A stretch of 47,547 bases of DNA from Collinsella aerofaciens (GTDB taxonomy: Bacteria; Actinomycetota; Coriobacteriia; Coriobacteriales; Coriobacteriaceae), in assembly GCF_018785265.1 (NCBI RefSeq), contig NZ_WQPK01000036.1:114407-161953 (forward strand), written 5' to 3'. A program made the position numbers and the translations under genes. Below are positions 35,801 to 43,316 of the stretch, in pieces. The notes beneath the pieces were generated by a model. The model did no database searches. It had not been told where the DNA came from and worked only from the letters and a program-made list of their open reading frames with translations. The first letter of the stretch is position 1. Each line of letters begins with the position of its first letter.

Positions 35801-37217
35801 CGTTGCATACGAGACCGCAGGCGGTTGTGGCTGTGCATCGTACGCCGTGATCGGCCAGTCCATTGCGGGCTGGGGCGTTATGTCACCAGACGCCACGGTA
35901 CCCCACGCGGTGCCGTGGCCGCAGCACACGGGCTTTTTGGCTACCGTCAACGAGCAACTGCAGCATATTACTTGGACGCGAGGCGCATCGGCATTTGCAA
36001 CGCAGCCCGTGGGTGCCGCAGGCTGTGGCCCGGCATCGTTTAGCGTAAGCAACAACGGCAGGTGCGTGCTCTATGTAGAGAACACCGATGGCAAGGTGGG
36101 GCAGACCTACGACGAAGAAGGCAACCCAGTAGCAATGATGGGCAAGCACTTCCGCATCTTCGCCAGCACCTTGGCAGGCGATCTGTTCACGGAGCCGTTC
36201 GTGATGTGCGAGCTGGACCATCCCGTCGATCAGATAACGACATTTTTGACGTCGGGAGGCATGCTCTCCGCACTCGCCACGCACATTGTGAGCGCGGAGA
36301 AGAGCGAGGCAGAGCTGCACGGCATCGAAGTGCCCTTGGTGGCGTGTGCCACTCCGACGGGCGCGGTCGCCACCTCGGGCGCGGTGGTGCCCGGAGCAGC
36401 AGGCGAATCCTTCATGGTCACGGTGCGAAACGACGGCAACACCTTGCTGACCGCCGGCACGATCGATCTGTACCGAGAGGGCTCCAGCCAGCCGTTCTCC
36501 AGCGCTTCCATCGGATTCGGAGCGAACACACGCATGGCATCGATCTACGATCCAGAGCTTGCCGAGGACGCTTCGGCCAACGACATGACACACGTGAAGT
36601 ACGCGCTCGAGACGCTGGGCGCACGTTTTGCAACGCACCCACTGGTAGCCGACAGTGGCAACGCCGTGCTGGCACCAGGTTGCACGGCACAGTTCCGCAT
36701 GAGCTCCGCCATCCCCGAGAGTTGGAGCGACGAAGTGGGCAAACGCGTAACGCTGTATGCGAAGGCGCGTAATCTGGTGGCGCTCGATCCCGTAACGCTC
36801 GAGGAAATTCGACCGGGCGCAAACTCGGCGCTGGGTGCCGTACTGCACGAGCTTCATGTGCCCGACGCGGCATGCGAACGCTCAGAAGTTCAGGTCGGCG
36901 TATGCGACAGCGCGGATACGACAGGGCTTCACGACGCCCCGATGACAGCGGATGGCGATGGCGGCTCGAGTGGCGGCGGTTCCGGCACGGGAGGCAGCTC
37001 CGGCGGAAGCAGCTCCGGCAGTGGCAAGGACCACGGCAATAACAAGCGCTCCGGAAAAGCGGGCGCGCTTGCGGGCACGGGCGATGTCAACGTCCCCCTG
37101 ACGGCAGCCGCAGCAGCACTCGCCGCAGCCGGCGCCGGCCTCGTCGCCTACAGCGCCCGCCGCACGGCGCTCGAAAACGACACCGCCGATGAGGTCAATT
37201 CGGATACGCCTCACTAG
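32850..37217 (+). CDS. large surface protein: Tat-like signal, CnaB-like and propeller-like regions, LAGTG anchor
   Basis: A 1455-residue exported protein. The ATG at 32850 has GGGAG seven bases upstream. The N-terminus MLDRRSLLVAGASSLAS has a twin-arginine pair and hydrophobic core, then a likely cleavage near GSANA. Residues about 50-130 read as a CnaB/carboxypeptidase-regulatory-like beta sandwich (VVVVDVANKNTPIAGAQVTLTS, TTDDEGTAIFEV). The middle (about 640-1200) contains repeated beta segments that could form a propeller. A Gly/Ser linker (about 1368-1400) leads to LAGTGD (1407-1412), a hydrophobic helix and Arg-Arg, then a 17-residue tail. LAxTG is the class E sortase motif in actinobacteria, so wall anchoring is likely. 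Function (adhesin, glycan binding or enzyme) cannot be read; no catalytic motif was recognised. Confidence 0.85.
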   Translation: MLDRRSLLVAGASSLASIMLPRVPGSANAFILPFAPTEAYADEKDPFRVLVLSRTMFGVVVVDVANKNTPIAGAQVTLTSRYAAGKQLTATTDDEGTAIFEVAPLSEGYVDEATLLDAYDFNGGISISMAGYRDVEIPLARIQGGTAITAPTRPLSDGQPYFRQLTFDEWDIQYADATFMALPKDDAGNDQPDTHAFTVQAHLPQGGQATLHINKVMPATGSSPETVTQIGQVKASASGTNNLATFTLEDKFLDAASNLLEEGCKLRFVLDYQGKTYTLSSPMAVVTAPAAKAESGSTTIVPTTMDQEITPFDFPAAFPGIGGNKFTCWMPSFPILFDFSFAGYVLFGGGYKPVGYMNDSGNPDPEYWKKSPRESGAKQANRYLDEMEGKWNQYKSMSAGSGTDPRNTKLLRHHCTLLFTMDIATQLYGSLAYDWVGKTWGNNNDPAYGNIKALFQVRTDLNWTEQFTLGPVPFFLNVNPWVLAKLALAVGAHTRGSGAAFFKNISLDYSNTSGSFTIQIGLAVTFGAGVAGVASSAVRGAASLTLFIGYEKADGHQLPRLRVGADVDVDVILQFVMFKWTTKAWSGSWPTLLDSWNMSVNNGNQYVLQRSELALGGDTPYTLDARFGTPGNIEAGSVPQFIASATIVTNSELLARAEVAATAINVAPVVRDWDQAVTRIELEADAESDDTGQIEHFVHALIENDENAAPMYEYTYIGQATNAVADPNANSAGVSEDERGGIKPSSDNVLFAGVLSEAHMKLAMIAGVECLFRIASVRYGDNGRSRLVVHTKANGTWSAPTPVDFPLGFGEGDVERDGIYDYDFDVVEYTDGRGNQDAYVLLVSGERPAGDNTLFDAASTSGILSVVRLRISNDGVRVISHTSWRSISRGRLQEDGYHCLQCPRITVGKTLVDGRLSGAYLHRRGTTAEKALGSEAEVALECFTLWSDDLGDSLTFRQVLRFPQAPSSIELGEPENFNSKMVVPVAYETAGGCGCASYAVIGQSIAGWGVMSPDATVPHAVPWPQHTGFLATVNEQLQHITWTRGASAFATQPVGAAGCGPASFSVSNNGRCVLYVENTDGKVGQTYDEEGNPVAMMGKHFRIFASTLAGDLFTEPFVMCELDHPVDQITTFLTSGGMLSALATHIVSAEKSEAELHGIEVPLVACATPTGAVATSGAVVPGAAGESFMVTVRNDGNTLLTAGTIDLYREGSSQPFSSASIGFGANTRMASIYDPELAEDASANDMTHVKYALETLGARFATHPLVADSGNAVLAPGCTAQFRMSSAIPESWSDEVGKRVTLYAKARNLVALDPVTLEEIRPGANSALGAVLHELHVPDAACERSEVQVGVCDSADTTGLHDAPMTADGDGGSSGGGSGTGGSSGGSSSGSGKDHGNNKRSGKAGALAGTGDVNVPLTAAAAALAAAGAGLVAYSARRTALENDTADEVNSDTPH

Positions 37218-37268
37218 CTCCCAGTTACCTTTGCGAGAGACGCCGACTCGGCTCATCGAACACCAAAA

Positions 37269-37298
37269 GGGCTGGTTCTGGATACCCAGAGCCAGCCC
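37269..37298 (-). terminator. terminator after the DUF membrane protein gene (repeat copy 1)
   Basis: GGGCTGGTTCTGG, four-base loop, CCAGAGCCAGCCC, one mismatch. On the minus strand it is followed by TTTTGGTGTTCG. The flank plus stem are nearly the same as at 38312-38341. Confidence 0.85.
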
Positions 37299-37306
37299 AT
37301 TGCGCA

Positions 37307-37891
37307 TTAGATATCGTCAGTGGAGTCGAGTTCTGCCTCGAGCTTGGCACGGCGTCTTTTCGCCGTGAAAAACGTTGCGCACAGGCCAGCAAACGTGGCC
37401 GCGAAAATCGTCGCACCGCAGAACACGCCCGTGGCCAGATTCGCCAACCAAAAGACGCTTTCGAGCGGTACGATCTGCGCCTCAGCGATACAACGCATTG
37501 CGGCAATAACAAGCGCGAACGCGGCGCCGCTAAGACCGCTGAGAAGCAGAAAATATCCAACAGGAAGATGCTCGGTTTGCCCAAAACGATTGGTGTCGAC
37601 ATAGCCCTTCCGCGTTTGCAGTCCTGCGCAAATCAACATCACGAGAACGAGCCACAAATACATGGCTACCTCGAACGGCGTTGCAAAGCCATGCGGCATT
37701 TCACTGGCGTCGCTGTGAACCCACGCGACCTGTCGAGCTATAAACTGGTAGAAAAAGATCATCAACATGCCAAACGAAAGCAGCACGAAACCAATCTTGT
37801 AGATCTTCGCGCTCTCAGCCTCCAGGCGCTCATCCTTTGGGCCGGCATATTCACGCCACTTTTGCACGAGTTTTAAATCTTCAAATTTCAT
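37307..37891 (-). CDS. four-helix membrane protein of unknown function
   Basis: A 194-residue protein. A charged N-terminal helix (EDLKLVQKWREY, DERLEAESAKIYK) is followed by membrane helices at about 31-51, 74-91, 111-131 and 146-173, then a Lys/Arg/Glu tail. I do not recognise the family with certainty; similar small proteins are paired with XRE regulators in many gut Firmicutes and actinobacteria. It starts nine bases after the XRE gene, so both form an operon that the regulator probably controls. Confidence 0.75.
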   Translation of the reverse strand: MKFEDLKLVQKWREYAGPKDERLEAESAKIYKIGFVLLSFGMLMIFFYQFIARQVAWVHSDASEMPHGFATPFEVAMYLWLVLVMLICAGLQTRKGYVDTNRFGQTEHLPVGYFLLLSGLSGAAFALVIAAMRCIAEAQIVPLESVFWLANLATGVFCGATIFAATFAGLCATFFTAKRRRAKLEAELDSTDDI

Positions 37892-37900
37892 AGCGAACTC

Positions 37901-38131
37901 CTAAAGAGCGTCAGGGTCGACGTCGTTTTCGTCTTCCCAAAACAAGTCGTTCAACGTAACGCGTAGCGCTTTACAGATTGCCACGCACAAATTGAGCGTG
38001 GGGTTGTAGCCGCCCGCCTCGATCAGGCCGATGGTCTGGCGCGTAACGCCCACGGCCTCGGCCAGGTCAGCTTGCGAAAGGCCAACCGCCGCGCGCGCCG
38101 CCTTCATGCGTAGGTTCCTTTTGCCCGGCAT
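37901..38131 (-). CDS. small XRE-family helix-turn-helix regulator
   Basis: A 76-residue single-domain repressor of the YozG/Cro type (RMKAARAAVGLSQADLAEAVGVTRQTIGLIEAGGYNPTLNLCVAICKALRVTLNDLFW) with a short acidic tail. The ATG at 38131 follows AAAGGAACTCC; the longer frame to 38191 would include its own operator boxes. It leads the operon with the four-helix membrane protein, and three boxes in its promoter suggest autoregulation. Confidence 0.9.
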   Translation of the reverse strand: MPGKRNLRMKAARAAVGLSQADLAEAVGVTRQTIGLIEAGGYNPTLNLCVAICKALRVTLNDLFWEDENDVDPDAL

Positions 38132-38152
38132 GGAGTTCCTTTCGTAGTAATG

Positions 38153-38219
38153 GACAGATATCCGTTGCAACATGACAGAAATATATTGCATCCATCAGAA
38201 GATGTCAACTATATCTGTC
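38153..38219. promoter_or_regulatory. three GACAGA(A)TAT operator boxes upstream of the XRE gene
   Basis: GACAGATAT (38153-38161), GACAGAAATAT (38174-38184) and the inverted ATATCTGTC (38211-38219) lie within 67 bases just before the XRE start. Such repeated boxes at this place are typical for autoregulation by small Cro-like repressors. Confidence 0.6.
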
Positions 38220-38311
38220 ATTATGGAAACCATGTTCGTCATTGCGCGCACGGTACCCCGCTGTACCCGAAACCGCGCGAGGCACTGGCCCTGCTCATCG
38301 AGCACCAAAAA

Positions 38312-38341
38312 GGGCTGGCCCCGATAACTCGGAGCCAGCCC
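38312..38341 (-). terminator. terminator after the lipoprotein gene (repeat copy 2)
   Basis: GGGCTGGCCCCGA, TAAC, TCGGAGCCAGCCC, with one mismatch. On the minus strand a TTTTT run follows. The flank CTCATCGAGCACCAAAAAGG corresponds to CTCATCGAACACCAAAAGGG at copy 1. Confidence 0.85.
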
Positions 38342-38369
38342 TGAGTCGCCTGACATGGGAATCACAGCG

Positions 38370-39398
38370 CTACTTGAGCTTTAGCGCCTCCATCATGGGC
38401 ACGGCGGCGTCCCAATCGATCTTCCAGCCAATCGACACGCGGACGGTTTCACCCGTTGCGGGAGCCGTCGCAAACAGCGTATGGCCGTTGTCGGGACCGG
38501 TAAAGCGCAGCCACGTTATGCCGTTGTACTCGACCTGGTCGGTTGTTGTCTCTTTGTCTTCGTAGACCTGCTCTAGGCTTGCAACCTCTTCCTCCGGCGA
38601 ACGCGGGAAGATACTGATGTGCAGGCGTCCTCCAGTCTCGTCGTGGAAGAAGTCTGCCTTTTCGCGCTCTTCGTTGGACGAATCCAGCGTGTACCCATCG
38701 GCGGCCTCGATGCTGTACGATGCGCAATCGATGCCGGTCATATTGGCCGCGTCACCAGAATCGGCCACACCGCCGGCAGCCTTGAACTCCTTGGTCTCGC
38801 GCCCCGTGGTGTCAAAGTGCATGGCCTCATGATTCTTGGCGGGGGCGTAAGCGTCTACGAACTCGACAGTGATGGACCCGTAGTACGCCGTCTTGGGCGC
38901 CCAGAAATACACGTACTCAACGGTCTCGCCCGGACCGATATCTGGCCTCTCGGAAAGGTCAATTCCCTTGTGCAGATCATCGGGAGCTTCGCTTGCGACG
39001 TAGTCGAGCACAGCCGCCTTGCCGGAAGTGAACAACGGGTCACCCGCCTCAAGATCGCCCTGAGCAGCATGCACGTTAAAGGAACTGAACGCCCTGTTCT
39101 TTGTGTTGTTGTTGGTAATCTTGATGTGCAGATAAAAGCCGTCCTGCTTCTTGGCATCACCGCGATAGAACGTACCGTGAGCCACCGACTCATAGGTTAT
39201 GCCAGCCACCTCGACCGTCTGCGACTCATAGGCCTTGGACTTCTTGGACTTCTCCTGCACAGGCGCGCTCCCGCCCGAGCTACCAGCCGAGCCGCTCGGA
39301 GCACTACCGCCACAGCCGGCTACCGTACACACCAGCACGGCCGAAAGCGTCACGGTGGGAATTCCTAACAGCAGCTTCTTCGTCATGGGCTTCATCAT
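38370..39398 (-). CDS. lipoprotein with DUF5067-like domain
   Basis: A 342-residue exported lipoprotein. The ATG at 39398 is eight bases after GGGAG; the lipobox is VAGC followed by a Gly/Ser linker. Residues about 60-190 have the immunoglobulin-like pattern of DUF5067 (GFYLHIKITNNNTKNRAFSSF..., LFTSGKAA, GPGETVEYVYFW). The C-terminal 120 residues form a second, separate domain (SYSIEAADGYTL, GGRLHISIFPRS, ITWLRFTGPDNG). It is last before the terminator and has no close neighbour upstream. Function unknown. Confidence 0.75.
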   Translation of the reverse strand: MMKPMTKKLLLGIPTVTLSAVLVCTVAGCGGSAPSGSAGSSGGSAPVQEKSKKSKAYESQTVEVAGITYESVAHGTFYRGDAKKQDGFYLHIKITNNNTKNRAFSSFNVHAAQGDLEAGDPLFTSGKAAVLDYVASEAPDDLHKGIDLSERPDIGPGETVEYVYFWAPKTAYYGSITVEFVDAYAPAKNHEAMHFDTTGRETKEFKAAGGVADSGDAANMTGIDCASYSIEAADGYTLDSSNEEREKADFFHDETGGRLHISIFPRSPEEEVASLEQVYEDKETTTDQVEYNGITWLRFTGPDNGHTLFATAPATGETVRVSIGWKIDWDAAVPMMEALKLK

Positions 39399-39812
39399 CC
39401 TCACCGCTCCCTTCGCTTGCAGCTCATCCGTTGCCCAAGGCATTCGTTGTCCCCGTGGCATCGGCTTCCACTATGAGCGTATGGCAAGAAGCAGCGCCGG
39501 CGAAGTGACCCGTGGCCCAACTAGCAACCGCCCAGCATCCCCTATGGACCAAAAAGACTTGTATACGCACGCCCTCGGCCCATAAAATGAGACGCCTGTC
39601 CCAATGTTCGATTTGAGCCATCCACGCGGCACTTTTCGACAAACGTATCCAGCCGCAAACAAAATGAAGCGGGCTCATCCGTCTTCAAACTTACTCGGGC
39701 AGAAACGAGTAAGTGGAATTCATCGGTAAGGAGCGTGGGCTCACCCGCGTTATTAAGAAGACCCTCGAGGCGCCCGAGCAGCGCAATGATTTAGATAGGC
39801 GTCCACCGCCCG
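39399..39812. other. 414-base gap with hairpin and possible gene debris
   Basis: No gene seen. There is a perfect hairpin (ACTTACTCG at 39689-39697, CGAGTAAGT at 39706-39714). Just after it a plus-strand frame VEFIGKERGLTRVIKK continues to about 39795 with protein-like composition but no start, so it may be a fragment. The left part should hold the lipoprotein promoter. Confidence 0.4.
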
Positions 39813-41021
39813 CTATTCGACATCCGACCCCTCCCCCATCAGCCATCGGGCGAGGTCGACCACCTTAATCCCCTCATAATCAACAGCCTCGTGCTTTGTT
39901 CGCGCAATGACCATCTTGGGATACGCATCACGTATCGCAAGCAGAGGTGCCACTTCGCGCTCAAAGGTTTCCTGACGCGAAATGTCATCGCTAACTTGGA
40001 TATACACTCGCTCATCGCGACGAATTGCCACGAAGTCGATTTCCTTCTTATAAAGCACCCCGATATAGATTTCCCAACCGCGTCTTAGGAGCTCTAAAGC
40101 GACCATATTTTCATATACATGCCCGAAGTCGAGTTTTTTAGTTCCAAGTTTTGCGTATCTGATTGCATGATCCGATAAATAGTATTTATCACCCGAAGCG
40201 AGGTACTTTTTACCGCCTATGTCATAGCGGCGCACTCGATAGAACGCAAAGGCCTGGCATAAAAATCCGAGGTACTGGGCGAGCGTTGCCACGGAAACGC
40301 GCGTTCCGGCAGCATCCAGCGCAGCCGCAATCCCACTAACAGAAGATATGTTACCAATATTGTCCATTAGGAAATCGCATGCACGTTCTAGTTGCACCTT
40401 GTTACGAACCCCATGCTTTTCTTCCACATCACGCAAAACCAAGACATCTAGCACGTTCGCAATATATCGATAGCGAGCTCGCTCGCTAGGATACAAATAA
40501 GAGCCAGGCATTCCGCCCTCTCTTAAATAGCGGTCAAGCGCTTCGTCTGGGTTATGAATTTCGTGATACGTCGAAAACTCAAGCAAGGAAAACGGAAATA
40601 CTTCGACCTCATATGTCCGCCCGCGAAAAAGCGTCGCCAAGTCACTCGAAAGCAAGAAAGCATTGGAGCCAGTAACGTAGATATCGTATTTACCCGATGC
40701 ATGGAGGCTATTGACCGCTTTTTCGAACCCAACGCAAGTTTGTACCTCATCGATCATCACGATGTTATCGAGGCCCTCGCAATAGCTTTCCTCAACGTAG
40801 CGATGCAATGCTCGAAAATCCGTTAGTTCCTCGAATTCGAGGAGATTGAAATTGATACGGATAATATTGGCATCGGGGTCGGCCTCACGAATGCGATCGG
40901 CAAGAGCTTCCAGTAGAACAGATTTGCCGCACCTACGAATGCCGGTAATAACCTTGATGTCCGGCGTTCCCTTAGCGCCAAGAAGCGCTTCCATATATTG
41001 AGGACGTTCGATAATCTTCAT
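39813..41021 (-). CDS. AAA-family ATPase with DUF4143
   Basis: A 402-residue protein of the widespread AAA_14/DUF4143 group. Walker A is GIRRCGKS (Lys33), Walker B IVMIDEVQ (about 87-94), sensor YVTGSNAFLLSSDLATLFRGR, then DUF4143 with the restriction-like nuclease core ENMVALELLRRGWEIYIG, KEIDFVAIR and YIQVSDD. The ATG at 41021 follows GGTGAAGAT. The gene is visibly richer in A+T than its neighbours, which suggests recent transfer. The role of this family is not settled; it is often mobile and strain-specific. No partner gene is adjacent. Confidence 0.9.
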   Translation of the reverse strand: MKIIERPQYMEALLGAKGTPDIKVITGIRRCGKSVLLEALADRIREADPDANIIRINFNLLEFEELTDFRALHRYVEESYCEGLDNIVMIDEVQTCVGFEKAVNSLHASGKYDIYVTGSNAFLLSSDLATLFRGRTYEVEVFPFSLLEFSTYHEIHNPDEALDRYLREGGMPGSYLYPSERARYRYIANVLDVLVLRDVEEKHGVRNKVQLERACDFLMDNIGNISSVSGIAAALDAAGTRVSVATLAQYLGFLCQAFAFYRVRRYDIGGKKYLASGDKYYLSDHAIRYAKLGTKKLDFGHVYENMVALELLRRGWEIYIGVLYKKEIDFVAIRRDERVYIQVSDDISRQETFEREVAPLLAIRDAYPKMVIARTKHEAVDYEGIKVVDLARWLMGEGSDVE

Positions 41022-41273
41022 ATCTTCACCGCTCTATTAAATAAAAGCTCTCCTGATTCGTTTTCATTTAGTATATATCTGATTCTACTAAAAGAAATCA
41101 AATATCTATTGATTTGATTCAGCTATTTCTCCCAATAGCTTAACATCAGTCGATATATCACGAACGATTGTTCGATGGATTTCGTGTTGGTTGGAATCGC
41201 CTGTGGGCTGGGCTATGCTACCTTGACTATCTATATGACTTAAACGCAGCAAGGGAGCACCGAGAGAGCGAGT
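41022..41273. other. A+T-rich intergenic region with two inverted repeats
   Basis: Contains AATCAAAT/ATTTGATT (41096-41103 and 41112-41119) and CGAACGATTGTTCG (41161-41174). It presumably holds the divergent promoters of the DUF4143 ATPase and the topoisomerase operon. No gene seen. Confidence 0.5.
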
Positions 41274-43271
41274 ATGGCAAAAAACACCGCAAATTATGGT
41301 AACGACAGTATCCGCCAGCTCAAGGACGAGGAGCGCGTACGCCTGCGCCCCGCCGTCATCTTTGGCTCGGACGGACTCGATGGCTGTGCACACGCTGCCT
41401 TCGAGATCCTGTCCAACGCCGTTGACGAGGCGCGCCAGGGCTACGGCAAGCTCATCACCCTTACCGCCTTTCGCGATGGCTCCATTCAGGTAGAGGACAA
41501 CGGCCGTGGCTGCCCGCTCGACTGGAACCCCTCCGAGAAGCGCTTTAACTGGGAACTCGTCTTTTGCGAGCTCTACGCCGGTGGCAAATACAATAACAAC
41601 CAGGGCGGCGACTACGACTTCTCGCTCGGTACCAACGGCCTGGGCTCGTGCGCGACCCAGTACGCATCCGAGTACATGGACGTCACGGTTTGGCGCGACG
41701 GCAACAAGTACTCCCTGCACTTTAAGAAGGGCAAGGTCGTCGGTGCCAAAAAGAAGGCACTCGAGATTGAGCCCAGCAATGAGGACCGTACCGGCACCAC
41801 CATCAAGTGGCGCCCCGATCTTGAGGTCTTTACCTCCATCAGTATCCCCCACGATTGGTATCGCGAGACCATGCGCCGCCAGGCCGTGGTCAACGCCAAC
41901 GTGACCTTCCGCCTGCGCATCGAGGGCGACGACGGCGAGTTTACCGAAGAGGATTTTTGCTATCCCAAGGGCATCGAGGACTATGTGCTCGAGAAGGTCG
42001 GTACCGACTACCTCACCGAGCCCTTCTTTATCGAGGCCGACCGCCGTGGTCGCGATCGTGAGGACCTGCCCGATTACAACGTAAAAATCACCGCATGCAT
42101 GTGCTTCTCGCGCACCTTCATGATGCAGGAGTACTACCACAACTCGTCATGGCTCGAGAACGGCGGCTCGCCCGAAAAGGCCGCCCGCAGCGCTCTGACC
42201 AGTGCCATCGATGCCTACATTAAGCAACAGGGCAAATACAACAAAAACGAGAGCGGCATTAAGTGGCAGGACGTCCAGGACTGCCTGGTGCTGGTGACCA
42301 ACTGCTTCTCCACCCAGACGTCCTACGAGAACCAGACCAAGAAGGCTATCAATAACCGCTTTATCCAGCAGGCCATGACGGCCTTCTTTAAGGAGCGCCT
42401 CTCGACCTACCTGATCGAGAACAAAGACGCCGCCAACAAGATTATGGAGCAGGTGCTCATCAACAAGCGTTCGCGCGAGAACGCCGAGAAAACGCGCCAG
42501 AGCATCAAGACCAACCTGCAGCAGAAGACCGACATGGCCAATCGTGTGCAGAAATTCATCGACTGCCGCTCCAAGGACAAGGGCCGCCGCGAGATCTACA
42601 TCGTAGAGGGCGACTCGGCAGCAGGCGCCATTCGCACCTCGCGCGATGCCGAGTTCCAGGGCGTTATGCCCGTCCGCGGTAAGATCCTCAACTGCCAGAA
42701 GGAGGACTATCCACGCATCTTTAAGTCCGACATCATCATGGACCTCATGCGCGTGCTGGGCTGTGGCGTGGAGATCAAAGACAAGCGCATCAAGAACCTT
42801 GGCGCCTTCGACCTGGACAACCTCAACTGGAACAAGGTCATCATCTGTACGGACGCCGATGTCGACGGTTATCACATCCGCACGCTCGTGCTCACCATGC
42901 TCTACCGCCTGGTGCCCACACTTATCGACGAGGGCTACGTGTATATCGCCGAGTCGCCGCTCTACGAGATCAACTGCAAAGAGAAGACCTACTTTGCCTA
43001 CACCGAGCTCGAGAAGAACGGCATCCTCAAGGAGATCGGCGACCAGAAGTGCTCCATCAACCGCTCCAAGGGTCTTGGTGAGAACGACCCAGACATGATG
43101 TGGCTCACCACTATGAACCCCGAGACGCGTCGTCTGATCAAGGTGGAGCCCGAGGACGTCGCCAAGATGGAAACTATGTTCAACCTTTTGCTGGGCAACG
43201 ACGAGGCAGGCCGCAAGCGCCATATCTCCGAGCACGGCAAGGAATACCTGGACCAGCTGGACCTGCAGTAG
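41274..43271 (+). CDS. divergent type II topoisomerase ATPase subunit (GyrB/ParE-like)
   Basis: A 665-residue subunit. GHKL ATPase: EILSNAVDEA (Glu44, Asn48), VEDNGRG (74-80), LGTNGLGSC. Transducer domain to about 400. TOPRIM: IVEGDSAAG (Glu445) and TDADVDGYHIRTL (Asp527, 529, 531), then the C-terminal tail ISEHGKEYLD. GyrB and ParE normally have EGDSAGG; here it is GDSAAG, and the whole protein is diverged from canonical GyrB, so this is probably the second topoisomerase of the genome (topo IV-like). The ATG at 41274 has GAGAGAGCG upstream. It is followed after 45 bases by the A subunit. It cuts and passes DNA to decatenate chromosomes or relax supercoils. Confidence 0.88.
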   Translation: MAKNTANYGNDSIRQLKDEERVRLRPAVIFGSDGLDGCAHAAFEILSNAVDEARQGYGKLITLTAFRDGSIQVEDNGRGCPLDWNPSEKRFNWELVFCELYAGGKYNNNQGGDYDFSLGTNGLGSCATQYASEYMDVTVWRDGNKYSLHFKKGKVVGAKKKALEIEPSNEDRTGTTIKWRPDLEVFTSISIPHDWYRETMRRQAVVNANVTFRLRIEGDDGEFTEEDFCYPKGIEDYVLEKVGTDYLTEPFFIEADRRGRDREDLPDYNVKITACMCFSRTFMMQEYYHNSSWLENGGSPEKAARSALTSAIDAYIKQQGKYNKNESGIKWQDVQDCLVLVTNCFSTQTSYENQTKKAINNRFIQQAMTAFFKERLSTYLIENKDAANKIMEQVLINKRSRENAEKTRQSIKTNLQQKTDMANRVQKFIDCRSKDKGRREIYIVEGDSAAGAIRTSRDAEFQGVMPVRGKILNCQKEDYPRIFKSDIIMDLMRVLGCGVEIKDKRIKNLGAFDLDNLNWNKVIICTDADVDGYHIRTLVLTMLYRLVPTLIDEGYVYIAESPLYEINCKEKTYFAYTELEKNGILKEIGDQKCSINRSKGLGENDPDMMWLTTMNPETRRLIKVEPEDVAKMETMFNLLLGNDEAGRKRHISEHGKEYLDQLDLQ

Positions 43272-43316
43272 CAGTAAATCGATAACGACGGCCCATTAGA
43301 AGTTCAAGAGGATATC

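Noticed and set aside
39424-39678. 84-residue minus-strand frame upstream of the lipoprotein
   Set aside because: No start signal, and it covers the probable promoter region; no family features.
41106-43235. Long minus-strand frames opposite the GyrB/ParE-like gene
   Set aside because: Antisense shadows; the plus-strand protein has all family motifs.
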